This document shows positions 8,254 through 17,291 of a DNA stretch of 64,000 bases, piece by piece. Source of the stretch: PALSA-129 sp963842505 (GTDB taxonomy: Bacteria > Acidobacteriota > Terriglobia > Bryobacterales > Bryobacteraceae); contig CAWJGZ010000004.1 of assembly GCA_963842505.1 (NCBI GenBank), positions 1,550,001-1,614,000 on the forward strand. Reading direction: 5' to 3'. The notes below the pieces were generated by a model. The model was not told where the DNA came from. It searched no databases and saw only the letters and a list, made by a program, of their open reading frames with translations. Both the position numbers and the translations under genes were made by a program. Position 1 is the first letter of the stretch. Every line of letters starts with the position of its first letter.

Positions 8254-9530
8254 GGCCGCCGGTAGATGGCGCCGCCCTTCATCACAAACGACACTTTCTG
8301 TAACGCTGTGATGTCCTCCAGGGGGTTCCCGGACACCGCTGTGATATCCGCCAGAAAACCGGCTTTAAGCACGCCGATCTGCCCATCCCAACCCAGCAGT
8401 TTCGCGCCGTTCACGGTGCCGGCCTGGACAGCCGCCAGCGGCGTCATGCCATATTGCACCATCAGCACGAACTCCCGCGCCTGCGTGCCATGCGGAAACG
8501 GGCCGACGTCGGAGCCCATGGCGAAGGGCACGCCCGCCGCAATCTGCTTGCGGAACTCCCGCGCGTGGTCGTCGAGCATCTGGCGCTCCAGGGCGCCTTG
8601 GGCGGGCGTCGCGGCATGCTCCGCGAAATACTCGGAGATGGCAAAAGTGGGGAGTGCGAAGATCCCCTTCTCGCGCATCAGCTTCATGGTCGCATCGCTG
8701 AGTTGGTTGGCATGGTCAATCGAAACCACGCCCGCCTGCGCCGCGTAAAGCGTGCCCGGCTCGCCGGTGGCATGTACAGCCACGCGTTTCCCCAAGCGGG
8801 CCGCCTCGCGCACGGCGACGTCCATCTCCTCCGCGGTGAACTGGAACGGAGTAGAGAAACGGCCGCCCACCATCGAATCTTTGCCCGTTTCGTAGATCTT
8901 GATGAAATCGGCGCCTTCTTTCAGTTGCTGGCGGATCGCGGCCACCAGTTCAGCGGCATTGTTGGCTTCGGTCGCGTTGGGGAGCACGCGCTGCTCGGGA
9001 TTGTAGCCGATGGCGTCCTCATGCCCGCCCAGAATGTCGATGGCGTTGCCGCTGATGCGCAGCCGCGGCCCTGGAAACAGCCCCTGGTCGATGGCATTCC
9101 GCACCGCCCGGTCGGCCGAACCGGCGCCTTCCGTTCCCATGTCGCGCTCCGCCGTGAAGCCGGCCATCAGATCGTCGCGCGCCGCCAGTACCGCCGTCAG
9201 GGTTCGCTGCGGAACGGACTCCTGCACGGTCTGCAAATCCTCCGCGCCGGGATGCAGGAACAGATGGACGTGGGCATCGATCAATCCGGGCAGCAACGTC
9301 CGGTCGCCCAAGTCGATGATCTCCGCTCCCGCGGGATGGGTCACCGAAGTGCCGGCTTCAGAGATCCGTTCGCCCACCACCAGGACCTCGCCCGGCGCGA
9401 GCATTCGGCCGGTCTCCACATCCAGCAGCCGGGCGGCGTGCAGTACGATAGGCCGGGCGGCCGGTTGCGGCTGGGCCGCCGCACTCCAGCAGAGAATCGC
9501 AAGCATCGATAACATCAGGCGTTGCCACAT
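8250..9530 (-). CDS. exported amidohydrolase (imidazolonepropionase/prolidase-like)
   Basis: A 426-residue metal-dependent hydrolase with a signal peptide (MLSMLAILCWSAAAQ), so probably periplasmic. The first metal ligands are in LIDAHVHLFLHPG. A Lys in FIKIYETGK sits where the family has its bridging residue, VAVHATGE supplies a His, and GSDVGPFPHGT has the C-terminal Asp. This pattern is common to secreted amidohydrolases related to imidazolonepropionase and Xaa-Pro dipeptidases; the substrate is likely a small cyclic amide or dipeptide but is not determinable. The TAG stop falls in the terminal CTAG of the adjoining 185-bp repeat. Confidence 0.85.
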   Translation of the reverse strand: MWQRLMLSMLAILCWSAAAQPQPAARPIVLHAARLLDVETGRMLAPGEVLVVGERISEAGTSVTHPAGAEIIDLGDRTLLPGLIDAHVHLFLHPGAEDLQTVQESVPQRTLTAVLAARDDLMAGFTAERDMGTEGAGSADRAVRNAIDQGLFPGPRLRISGNAIDILGGHEDAIGYNPEQRVLPNATEANNAAELVAAIRQQLKEGADFIKIYETGKDSMVGGRFSTPFQFTAEEMDVAVREAARLGKRVAVHATGEPGTLYAAQAGVVSIDHANQLSDATMKLMREKGIFALPTFAISEYFAEHAATPAQGALERQMLDDHAREFRKQIAAGVPFAMGSDVGPFPHGTQAREFVLMVQYGMTPLAAVQAGTVNGAKLLGWDGQIGVLKAGFLADITAVSGNPLEDITALQKVSFVMKGGAIYRRP

Positions 9531-9658
9531 AGGTTTCGCGTGTCATGTTAACACGTAGCCGCTGCTGAATAATCGTTGTAAACCCCGGACGGCCTTTCCG
9601 CGTCCATAGTCTTTGAGAGCGCCTGACGTCCTCCAGGAGCACCTCAAAGAGGAGACTT

Positions 9659-11848
9659 ATGCGCCATAGATTGGGCGTCGCCACCCTCAGCGTCCCCGTA
9701 TTGGCTTTTCTGCTCGCCTTCCCGTCCAAGCTCACGCCGCAAAGCCGCGGTTCGCGCTTGCTCATCACGCAACCGGTTAACGAGAACGTATTGCACCGTC
9801 TGGCGGGCAATACCCGGCCGCAAGCCACCGCGGAGAACGATGCCGGTCCGGTTCCCGACAGCCTTTCCATGGAGCACATGCTGCTCCAAATGCAACGACC
9901 GGCCGAACAGGAAGCGGCCCTCCGCCAGTTGATCGACTCGCTGCACAATCCCAAGTCTCCCAACTACCATCATTGGCTCACAGCGGCCGAGTTTGGACAG
10001 TCTTTCGCTCCCGCCCAGGAAGATATCACGGCCGTCACCGATTGGCTGCGGTCGCACGGTTTCCAGATCAACGTAATCTATCCGAACCGGATGTTGATCG
10101 ATTTCTCCGGCACCGCCGGCCAGGTGCGCTCCGCCTTCCATACCGCCATTCACTATCTCGACGTCAACGGCAGCCGGCACGTAGCCAACATGAGCGATCC
10201 GGAAATCCCCGAAGCCCTCGCGCCCGCCGTCGCCGGCGTGGTCTCCCTGCATGACTTCCAGCCGCACGCCATGAAGAGTGCGCACGCCAGCTTCACTTTT
10301 TCTTCCAAGGGAAGCACCTTCCAGGCGCTGTCGCCGGCCGATCTCGCCACCATCTACAACCTCAATCCCTTATTCGCCGCCGGCAACGCCGGACAAGGTC
10401 AGACCATCGCGGTCCTCGAAGATAGCGACCTCTATAGCGCCGCCGATTGGGACACTTTCCGCTCCACTTTCGGCCTTTCGCAATACACTTCCGGCACACT
10501 CACCACCGTTCACCCGGCTCCGGCCGGCGGCGCCAACAACTGCGTTGCCCCCGGCGTGGTAGCCGGCGATGATGGTGAATCCATCCTGGACGCCGAATGG
10601 TCCAGCGCCGCCGCACCGGCCGCCAACATCATGGTGGCCGCCTGTGCCAGCACCCGGACCACTTTTGGCGGCCTGATCGCCATGCAGAATCTCCTCAACT
10701 CCGTCGCCGGGCCGCCCGCCATCATGAGCATCAGTTATGGCGAATGTGAGGCCGGGAACGGCGCAACCGCCAACGCCGCGTACAACTCCGCCTTTCAACA
10801 GGCGGTCGCGGAAGGCGTCTCGGTCTTCGTGGCGGCGGGGGATGAAGGCGCGGCCAGTTGCGATGCCGGCGCCACCGGGGCGACCCACGGAATCGGCGTG
10901 AGCGCCTTTGCCTCCACTCCCTATAATGTCGCCGTAGGGGGCACTGATTTCGGTGACTCGCTCTCCAGCACTAATAGCGCCTATTGGAACTCTACTAACT
11001 CCGCCACTTATGGCTCGGCGCTATCATACATCCCCGAAATTCCCTGGAATGACTCCTGTGCCGGCTCGCTTCTCAGCGGATTCTTCGGCTATTCCGTCAG
11101 TTATGGCGCAACCGGTTTCTGCGCCAGCAATGCGGCGCGCCAGTACAGCTTGCAAGAGGTGGTGGGTGGCAGCGGAGGTCCCAGCGGCTGCGCCACCGGT
11201 TCGCCTTCCGCCTCCGGGGTGGTAAGCGGCACGTGCCAGGGCTACGCCAAACCGGACTGGCAGACCGCCGTAACAGGCATTCCGAGCGATGGCGTTCGCG
11301 ACCTCCCCGATGTTTCCCTGTTCGCGGGCGATGGCTTATGGGGCCATTACTACGTGACGTGCTGGTCCGACGTGCGCAATGGCGGAGCCCCCTGCGCGGG
11401 CGATCCCAGCACTTGGGCGGGCGCCGGCGGCACGTCCTTCGCCTCTCCGATCATGGCCGGTATTCAGGCCCTGGTCAACCAGAACACCGGCAGCGCGCAA
11501 GGCAACCCCAACTACGTGTACTACCAGCTTGCCGCCAATGAATACGGCGCCGCCGGTTCTTCCATTTGCAACTCGAGCAACGGAAGCGGCGTGGACAGCG
11601 GCTGCATTTTCTACAACGTCACACAAGGCGACAATGCAGTCAATTGCGCCGGAAATCAGAACTGTTTCGGCTCTACAGCCTCTACGAGCAGGGGCCGTCG
11701 CAGCGTGGTATCCGCCACCGGCGGCCTCTCCACCGCCAGCGATTCCTATCTACCGGCGTATGGCGCCGGCATCGGCTGGAACTTCGCCACGGGCATAGGA
11801 ACGGTGAACGCTTATAACCTGGTGACTAACTGGATCACCGGCCAATAA
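9659..11848 (+). CDS. secreted S53 (sedolisin/kumamolisin-like) serine-carboxyl peptidase
   Basis: A 729-residue proenzyme. The N-terminus is a signal sequence, followed by a pro-kumamolisin activation domain to about residue 210 (HHWLTAAEFGQSFAP, VTDWLRSHGFQI). In the catalytic domain I place Glu307 and Asp311 (DGESILDAE), the oxyanion-hole Asp395 (AAGDEGA) and the nucleophile Ser593 in GGTSFASPIMAG. A C-terminal Ca-binding region follows. These enzymes are acid peptidases active outside the cell, and Acidobacteria carry many. A GAGGAG ribosome-binding site precedes the ATG. Several cysteines in the catalytic domain suggest disulfides, consistent with export. Confidence 0.92.
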   Translation: MRHRLGVATLSVPVLAFLLAFPSKLTPQSRGSRLLITQPVNENVLHRLAGNTRPQATAENDAGPVPDSLSMEHMLLQMQRPAEQEAALRQLIDSLHNPKSPNYHHWLTAAEFGQSFAPAQEDITAVTDWLRSHGFQINVIYPNRMLIDFSGTAGQVRSAFHTAIHYLDVNGSRHVANMSDPEIPEALAPAVAGVVSLHDFQPHAMKSAHASFTFSSKGSTFQALSPADLATIYNLNPLFAAGNAGQGQTIAVLEDSDLYSAADWDTFRSTFGLSQYTSGTLTTVHPAPAGGANNCVAPGVVAGDDGESILDAEWSSAAAPAANIMVAACASTRTTFGGLIAMQNLLNSVAGPPAIMSISYGECEAGNGATANAAYNSAFQQAVAEGVSVFVAAGDEGAASCDAGATGATHGIGVSAFASTPYNVAVGGTDFGDSLSSTNSAYWNSTNSATYGSALSYIPEIPWNDSCAGSLLSGFFGYSVSYGATGFCASNAARQYSLQEVVGGSGGPSGCATGSPSASGVVSGTCQGYAKPDWQTAVTGIPSDGVRDLPDVSLFAGDGLWGHYYVTCWSDVRNGGAPCAGDPSTWAGAGGTSFASPIMAGIQALVNQNTGSAQGNPNYVYYQLAANEYGAAGSSICNSSNGSGVDSGCIFYNVTQGDNAVNCAGNQNCFGSTASTSRGRRSVVSATGGLSTASDSYLPAYGAGIGWNFATGIGTVNAYNLVTNWITGQ

Positions 11849-11853
11849 GGGTT

Positions 11854-11873
11854 GGCAGGCGAAAGCGCCTGTT
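11854..11873. terminator. hairpin between convergent genes
   Basis: CAGGCG (11856-11861), AAAG loop, CGCCTG (11866-11871), extended by two G-T pairs. It lies between the S53 peptidase stop and the stop of the convergent BNR gene. There is no U tract on either side, so it may act as a bidirectional structural barrier rather than a classical intrinsic terminator. Confidence 0.45.
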
Positions 11874-11884
11874 CCACAAAGACA

Positions 11885-14602
11885 TCACATGCGCGGGTCC
11901 GGCTTGACTACCAGCGGCTGCGTGTAAGTTTGTCCGCCCACAGTTAGCTTCACCGTATAACTGCCAGCGGGCAGCCACGGACCCTGAGCGATGGGCGTAT
12001 CCATGTAGATAGCCGAGTTGGGCAGGCTGCCGCCCCGTCCACCGCCGCCGGCCGGGCCGTGCAGGTCCCAGATGAAGCGGTGCATGCCCGCTGCGCTCGA
12101 AAGCGGCTGGAAAGGCCGCAGCCAGTGAGTCGGTACGTTGAGATCGGCCGGCGCCTGCGGCGCCCGGTCGGCGCTCGAGAAGCGCCGGACGGATTTGCCG
12201 GCCGAGTCGAAAATCTCGAGTGTCGTCTCCCCCGCCGCCGCATTCTTCAGATAGTAATAAAGGATCGCGCCGTCCGGCGGATTCTTCCCGCCCGGCTCTT
12301 CGGGCGGCAGCGGCATGCCGGTGTTGGTATCGCGCGGAAACCGCCAGGTGGGACGCGGCGCGAACAGGTGCGCATCGGCGGCGGCGATGGCCGGCGTCAG
12401 TTCGCGCAGCGGAGAAGTATCGTCGAGAATCCAGAAACTCCGCCCGTGCGTCGCCACCACCAGGTCTTCTTCGTGAACCACCAGGTCGCGAATCGAAGTG
12501 GCCGGCATGTTCAGGCGCAACGGCTGCCAATCATCGCCGTCGTTGAACGAAACCGAGACCGCGTTCTCGCTGCCGGCGTAGAGCAGCCCCTTCCGGACCG
12601 GATCCTCGCGCACCACGTTGATGGGGCTCGCGGGCAACCCGCGCACGATTTCTTTCCAGGTGGCCCCGCCATCGTGCGTGCGGAAAATATGCGGCTTCAT
12701 ATCGTCCAGGCGGATGCTATTAATGGCCGCATAGGCCGTCTGGTCGTCGAAGTGCGAGGCATCCAGTTGCGACACTTTGCTCCAGGGCTTGAGGGCCGGC
12801 GGAGTGACATTCTTCCAATTCTTGCCGCCGTCGCGAGTGGCGTGGATCAACCCGTCGTCGGTGCCTGCCCAGATGATATTCACGTCCAGCGGCGAAGGAC
12901 CAATCGCGTAAACCACGCCGCGCCGAATGGCCTGAGCCTTGGCGGCGTCACCGTAGGACGCGACGCTCTCGGGAACATCGTAGGACTCGCGCGAAAGATC
13001 CGGGCTGATGGTCTCCCAAGTCTTGCCTCCATCGCTGGTCTTCACTACGCACTGGTAACCCACGAACAGCACGTGCGGGTCCTTGGGCGAAAACAATACC
13101 GGGTAGGTGCGCAAATGGCGGAAAGTGCCTTGCGGCCCGATTTGCCGCACTTCACCCGTAATACGGTTCCAACGGGTGATGGCGTTGCCGCCCATGCCGC
13201 CTCCGTAGGCGATATTGGGATTCAGCGGATCGGGCGCTACGTACGCATACTCCGACGCCCCCACCGGATGCCATTCCCGGAACGTGATCTGGCCGTCGTT
13301 GCCGCGGCTGGATGTGCCGGCCGCTCCGTTTTCCTGCTGCCCGCCATAGACCCAGTAGGGCACCTGGTTGTCGGTACTCACGTGATAAAACTGCCCGGTC
13401 GGCTGGTTGTACCAGGAACTCCACGTGCGGCCGTAGTTCACGCTGATGGTCGCGCCCTGATCGACAGCCAGCAAAATGATATTGGGGTTCTTGGGGTTGA
13501 TCCAGACGGTGTGGTAGTCGTCGCCGCCGGGCGCACCCTTGATGGCGGTGAAGCTGGCGCCCGCATCGGTGGACCGGTAGGTGGAAGTGTTAGCGACGTA
13601 GATCACGTCCTTGTTCTTAGGATCGACGCGCACACAGGCGAAATCCGAACCGCGTCCGTAGATGCGCTCCTCGCCGTTGACCTTCTTCCAAGTTACACCG
13701 GCATCATCGGAGCGATAGAGCCCGGGGCCACCGGCCGAACCTGCGCCACCAGCGCCGCGGCCGGCGCCACCGGTCACTTCGACCAGGGCATACATCCGTT
13801 TGCCGTCGCTGGGCGCAATACCGATGCCGATGCGGCCCAGTCCTTGAGCGAACGTGGGCAGGCCCCCAGTCAACTGGGTCCAGGTGTCGCCGCCGTCGGT
13901 GGATTTGAAGAGACCACTGTTCGGGCCGGAAAAAGTGCCGTTCTCCCACGGCGCGGAGCGCGTCTGCCACAGCACTGCATACACATTGCGCGAGTTGGCC
14001 GGATCGAAGGCCAGATCAATCGCGCCGGTGTGTTCGTCCTTGTACAGAACTTTGCGCCAGTTCTCCCCGCCGTCGGTGGAGCGAAAAACGCCGCGTTCGC
14101 TGTTCGGCCCGAAAGGGTGGCCCACCGCCGCAACAAAAACGCGGTTCGCATCCTTGGGATCCACCAGGATGGCGCCGATCTGCTGGGCATCGCGCAGCCC
14201 GAGGTGCCGCCACGTCTTGCCGCCATCGATCGATTTGTACATGCCGTCGCCGACGGAAAGATCGGGTCTCTGCGGCAATCCTTCACCGCTACCCACGTAG
14301 AGCACGTTCGCGTCGGAGGGCGCCACCGCGATCGCGCCGATGGAGCCGGTCGGCTGGCCGTCGAAAATGGGCTCCCATGTCCTGCCGAAATCGTCGGTCT
14401 TCCACACGCCACCGTTGTTGACGCCGATGAAAAACACGTTCGGCTCGTCGGCAATGCCCGCGGCGCCGACGGTGCGGCCTCCGCGGAAGGGGCCGATCAT
14501 GCGCCACTGCAACCCGGAGTAATGCTGGGGATCGAAATTCTGGGCCGAAACCACCGCCAAAAAGCACATCAGAACCAATAGGAAGCGTCGCATCGTGTCC
14601 AA
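11885..14602 (-). CDS. secreted BNR/sortilin-like beta-propeller protein
   Basis: A 905-residue exported protein; the signal peptide is MRRFLLVLMCFLAVVSAQ, and the ATG at 14593 is as likely as the one at 14602. Repeated blades carry the Asp-box/BNR pattern SxDxGxTW: KSIDGGKTW, RSTDGGENW, KSTDGGDTW, RSDDAGVTW, RATDGGKNW-like and RTHDGGATW. This gives one or two beta-propellers of the sortilin/VPS10-like type, often labelled glycosyl hydrolase although no hydrolase residues are evident. The C-terminal ~130 residues contain WRFPRDTNTG and a Gly-rich segment and look like a beta-sandwich sorting or binding module. It is convergent with the S53 peptidase. Function is unknown; a role in extracellular protein or polymer handling is inferred. 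Confidence 0.85.
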   Translation of the reverse strand: MDTMRRFLLVLMCFLAVVSAQNFDPQHYSGLQWRMIGPFRGGRTVGAAGIADEPNVFFIGVNNGGVWKTDDFGRTWEPIFDGQPTGSIGAIAVAPSDANVLYVGSGEGLPQRPDLSVGDGMYKSIDGGKTWRHLGLRDAQQIGAILVDPKDANRVFVAAVGHPFGPNSERGVFRSTDGGENWRKVLYKDEHTGAIDLAFDPANSRNVYAVLWQTRSAPWENGTFSGPNSGLFKSTDGGDTWTQLTGGLPTFAQGLGRIGIGIAPSDGKRMYALVEVTGGAGRGAGGAGSAGGPGLYRSDDAGVTWKKVNGEERIYGRGSDFACVRVDPKNKDVIYVANTSTYRSTDAGASFTAIKGAPGGDDYHTVWINPKNPNIILLAVDQGATISVNYGRTWSSWYNQPTGQFYHVSTDNQVPYWVYGGQQENGAAGTSSRGNDGQITFREWHPVGASEYAYVAPDPLNPNIAYGGGMGGNAITRWNRITGEVRQIGPQGTFRHLRTYPVLFSPKDPHVLFVGYQCVVKTSDGGKTWETISPDLSRESYDVPESVASYGDAAKAQAIRRGVVYAIGPSPLDVNIIWAGTDDGLIHATRDGGKNWKNVTPPALKPWSKVSQLDASHFDDQTAYAAINSIRLDDMKPHIFRTHDGGATWKEIVRGLPASPINVVREDPVRKGLLYAGSENAVSVSFNDGDDWQPLRLNMPATSIRDLVVHEEDLVVATHGRSFWILDDTSPLRELTPAIAAADAHLFAPRPTWRFPRDTNTGMPLPPEEPGGKNPPDGAILYYYLKNAAAGETTLEIFDSAGKSVRRFSSADRAPQAPADLNVPTHWLRPFQPLSSAAGMHRFIWDLHGPAGGGGRGGSLPNSAIYMDTPIAQGPWLPAGSYTVKLTVGGQTYTQPLVVKPDPRM

Positions 14603-14668
14603 AGCATATCATCTGGCGCGAAGACCTCGCCGCACCGTATGTTACATTGGAAAATCACTCCTCCAGTC

Positions 14669-15463
14669 ATGTCAACCGTTTCCACCACAGGAGAAAAATT
14701 TCAGAAGTTGGTCGAAATCATGGCCCGCTTACGCGCGCCTGGCGGCTGCCCGTGGGACCGCGAGCAGACCTTCGACACCATCAAGCCGTTCACCCTGGAA
14801 GAAACTTACGAGGTGCTCGACGCCATCGATCGAGGCGCGTGGGGCGAACTGGCGGAAGAGCTCGGCGACTTCATTTTGCAGGCGGTCTTCTACGCGGAAA
14901 TAGCCGCCGAGCAGAACCTGTTCACGATCGACGACACCCTCGATGCCATCAACGAGAAACTTGTCCGCCGCCATCCCCATGTATTCGGAGAGCAATCCGC
15001 CGAAACCTCGAGTGACGTGAAGCGCATTTGGGGCCAGGTGAAAGCCGCCGAGAAAGAGGACCAGGGTAAGCGCGGCGAAAGCCTGCTGGCCCCGGTGCCG
15101 CGCGCGCTGCCCGCGCTGGTCGAAGCACAGCAGATCGCCTCGCGCGCCGCCGGCGTGGGCTTCGATTGGGAGAATCCCGAGCAGGTGCTCGATAAGCTCC
15201 ACGAAGAGCTGGCGGAATTCCAGGCGGCGCGTCAAAATGCATCTCAGCAAGAGATCGAAGACGAGCTCGGCGACTTGCTCTTCGTTCTGGTGAACCTGGC
15301 GCGCTTTGTTAAAGTCGATCCCGAACAGGCGCTGCGCCGCACCAACGCCAAGTTTCGCGAGCGCTTCGCCTACATTGAACGCAAACTCGCCGAAAGCGGC
15401 CGGAAACCGGAGGATTCCAACATCGCCGAAATGGAGAAACTATGGCAGCAAGCCAAGCTGTAA
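14669..15463 (+). CDS. mazG: MazG nucleoside triphosphate pyrophosphohydrolase
   Basis: A 264-residue all-alpha NTP pyrophosphatase that hydrolyses (d)NTPs, including damaged ones, to monophosphates and PPi. Two MazG domains are visible: CPWDREQTFDTIKPFTLEETYEVLDAI with EELGDFILQAVFYAEI, then AGVGFDWENPEQVLDKLHEELAE with EIEDELGDLLFVLVNLAR. The ExxE-12x-ExxD-type metal-binding residues are present in both. I chose the ATG at 14669, which matches the usual N-terminus; an ATG at 14639 would add ten residues. It overlaps the next gene by 22 bp. Confidence 0.92.
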   Translation: MSTVSTTGEKFQKLVEIMARLRAPGGCPWDREQTFDTIKPFTLEETYEVLDAIDRGAWGELAEELGDFILQAVFYAEIAAEQNLFTIDDTLDAINEKLVRRHPHVFGEQSAETSSDVKRIWGQVKAAEKEDQGKRGESLLAPVPRALPALVEAQQIASRAAGVGFDWENPEQVLDKLHEELAEFQAARQNASQQEIEDELGDLLFVLVNLARFVKVDPEQALRRTNAKFRERFAYIERKLAESGRKPEDSNIAEMEKLWQQAKL

Positions 15464-16185
15464 TCGAGATTCGCCAACTCTGGCAGCTCGCGGAATTCGA
15501 AGAGGTGCTCCGTTTGCAGCAGACCATCTGGGGCTTCGACGATGTCGAATTGCTTCCGGTACGCTTTCTGGTGGTGGTCAGCAAAGTCGGCGGGCACGTC
15601 TTCGGCGCGTACCAGGGCCAGGAGATGGTCGCCTTTTGTTTCGCGATTCCCGGCATCAAGCCGAACGGCAAAAGCTACCTGCACAGCCACATGCTGGGCG
15701 TGCTGCCGGCGTTTCGCAATACCGGCATCGGGCGCCGGCTCAAGCTCCGGCAGCGCGAGGACGCGCTCGCGCGAGGCATCGAGTTGATGGAATGGACCTT
15801 CGATCCCCTGGAGCTGAAGAACGCCTTCTTTAACATCGAAAAACTGGGCGCGATTGTGCGGCGTTACAGCGAGAACCAGTACGGCAACACAGGCAGCCCG
15901 CTGAACGGCAGCCTGCCGACCGACCGCTGTTACGCCGAGTGGTGGCTCAACTCGCCCCGGGTCAAGCGGATTCTGGCCGGCGAGCCCAATTCGAGCAACG
16001 CCGTGGAGCGCGTCAGCTACCCCGCCGGCATCGCACGCATCCGGCACGATGATCCAGTGCAAGCCCGCGCCATTCAGAAGGCCAACGGCGAAAAACTCCG
16101 CCGCGCCTTTGAGCGGGGCCTCGCCGCCACCGGATTCGAACGCGGAGAAACCGAAGGAACCTACCTGCTGGAGCCCTGGTCGTGA
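15442..16185 (+). CDS. GNAT-family N-acyltransferase (COG3375-like)
   Basis: A 247-residue acyl-CoA-dependent N-acyltransferase. The acyl-CoA pyrophosphate loop is in LHSHMLGVLPAFRNTGIGRRLK (Q/RxxGxG/A form), followed by WTFDPLELKNAFFNIEKLGA. Its length and motifs match the COG3375 group. The gene overlaps mazG upstream and the menC-like racemase downstream (GTGA). In Geobacillus kaustophilus a GNAT succinyltransferase encoded with an N-succinylamino-acid racemase acts on D-amino acids, so N-succinylation is the attractive hypothesis here; it is inferred from context only. Confidence 0.82.
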   Translation: MAASQAVIEIRQLWQLAEFEEVLRLQQTIWGFDDVELLPVRFLVVVSKVGGHVFGAYQGQEMVAFCFAIPGIKPNGKSYLHSHMLGVLPAFRNTGIGRRLKLRQREDALARGIELMEWTFDPLELKNAFFNIEKLGAIVRRYSENQYGNTGSPLNGSLPTDRCYAEWWLNSPRVKRILAGEPNSSNAVERVSYPAGIARIRHDDPVQARAIQKANGEKLRRAFERGLAATGFERGETEGTYLLEPWS

Positions 16186-17291
16186 AACTCGAACGCATTA
16201 CCCTTCGCCAGATTCGCATGCCGCTGGTGCACTACTTCGAAACCAGCTTCGGCCGCACGTACGAACGCCACATGATTCTGGTGGAAGCGCAGGGCGGCGG
16301 TGCATCCGGCTGGGGCGAAGTCACGGCCGGCGAAAACCCCTTCTACAACGAGGAGTGGACCGCATCCGCCTGGATGATCCTTCGCGATTATGCCGCGCCG
16401 CGCGTGCTGGGCCGCGAGTTGCGCGGCGCCGAAGACGTTTACCCGCTCACCGCCCACATTCGCGGCCACAACATGGCGCGCGGCGGCCTGGAAACGGCCG
16501 TTTGGGATCTCGCAGCCCGGCTCGAAGGCGTGCCGCTGTGGAAGAAAATCGGCGGCGGCGCGCGCCGCGAAATCCCCTGCGGCGTTTCCATGGGCATTCA
16601 GGACTCGGTGGAGCAACTCATCGAGAAGATCGAGCGCGAGCTGGCCGCCGGGTATCAGCGCATCAAAATGAAAATCAAGCCGGGCCGCGACGTTGACGAC
16701 GTCCGCCGCGTGCGCGAGCGCTTTCCTTCCATCAAGCTGATGGTCGACGCCAACTCCGCCTATACCCTGGCCGACACCGCTCATTTGAAAAAGCTGGACG
16801 ATTTCTACCTGATGATGATCGAGCAGCCGCTCAGCCACGACGACATCATCGATCACGCCGAGCTCCAGTCCAAGCTGCATACACCCATCTGTCTCGACGA
16901 GTGCATCCGCACCGCGCACCACGCCGAGCAGGCGGTCAAGTTGCATGCCTGCGGCATCATCAACATCAAGCTCGGCCGCGTGGCCGGCTTTGCGGAAGCC
17001 AAACGCGTGCACGATGTGGCCCAGGCCGCCGCCATCCCCGTCTGGTGTGGCGGCATGCTGGAATCCGGCATCGGGCGCGCCCACAATATCGCGCTGGCCA
17101 CGCTCCCCAACTTCGTGCTGCCCGGCGATGTTTCGGCCAGCCAGCGGTATTGGAAGCGGGACATTATCCAGCCTGCCGTCGAAACCACTCCGCAGGGCGC
17201 CATCGCCATCCGCGACGATCCCGGCTTCGGCTACGGGCTCGACCGCGATTTCATCCGCGGCATCACGGTGCGCGAGGAGTCTATCGGTTGA
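16182..17291 (+). CDS. menC: o-succinylbenzoate synthase / N-acylamino-acid racemase (enolase superfamily)
   Basis: A 369-residue member of the OSBS/NSAR branch. The active-site set is complete: KxK in IKMKIKPGRD, metal ligands in MVDANSAY, MIEQPL and CLDECI, and the second catalytic Lys in INIKLGRV. GGMLESGIGRAHN closes the barrel. Such enzymes make o-succinylbenzoate for menaquinone and/or racemise N-succinylamino acids. No other men gene is in the window, while a GNAT acyltransferase precedes it with overlapping codons, which favours, but does not prove, the racemase role. GTG start overlaps the previous TGA; the stop overlaps the TTG of the next gene. Confidence 0.88.
   Translation: MKLERITLRQIRMPLVHYFETSFGRTYERHMILVEAQGGGASGWGEVTAGENPFYNEEWTASAWMILRDYAAPRVLGRELRGAEDVYPLTAHIRGHNMARGGLETAVWDLAARLEGVPLWKKIGGGARREIPCGVSMGIQDSVEQLIEKIERELAAGYQRIKMKIKPGRDVDDVRRVRERFPSIKLMVDANSAYTLADTAHLKKLDDFYLMMIEQPLSHDDIIDHAELQSKLHTPICLDECIRTAHHAEQAVKLHACGIINIKLGRVAGFAEAKRVHDVAQAAAIPVWCGGMLESGIGRAHNIALATLPNFVLPGDVSASQRYWKRDIIQPAVETTPQGAIAIRDDPGFGYGLDRDFIRGITVREESIG

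Noticed and set aside
12059..14581. 840-codon plus-strand frame opposite the BNR gene
   Set aside because: It is exactly antisense to a gene with clear BNR repeats, has no ribosome-binding site, and its translation is Arg/Gly/Ala-rich as expected from a high-GC shadow.
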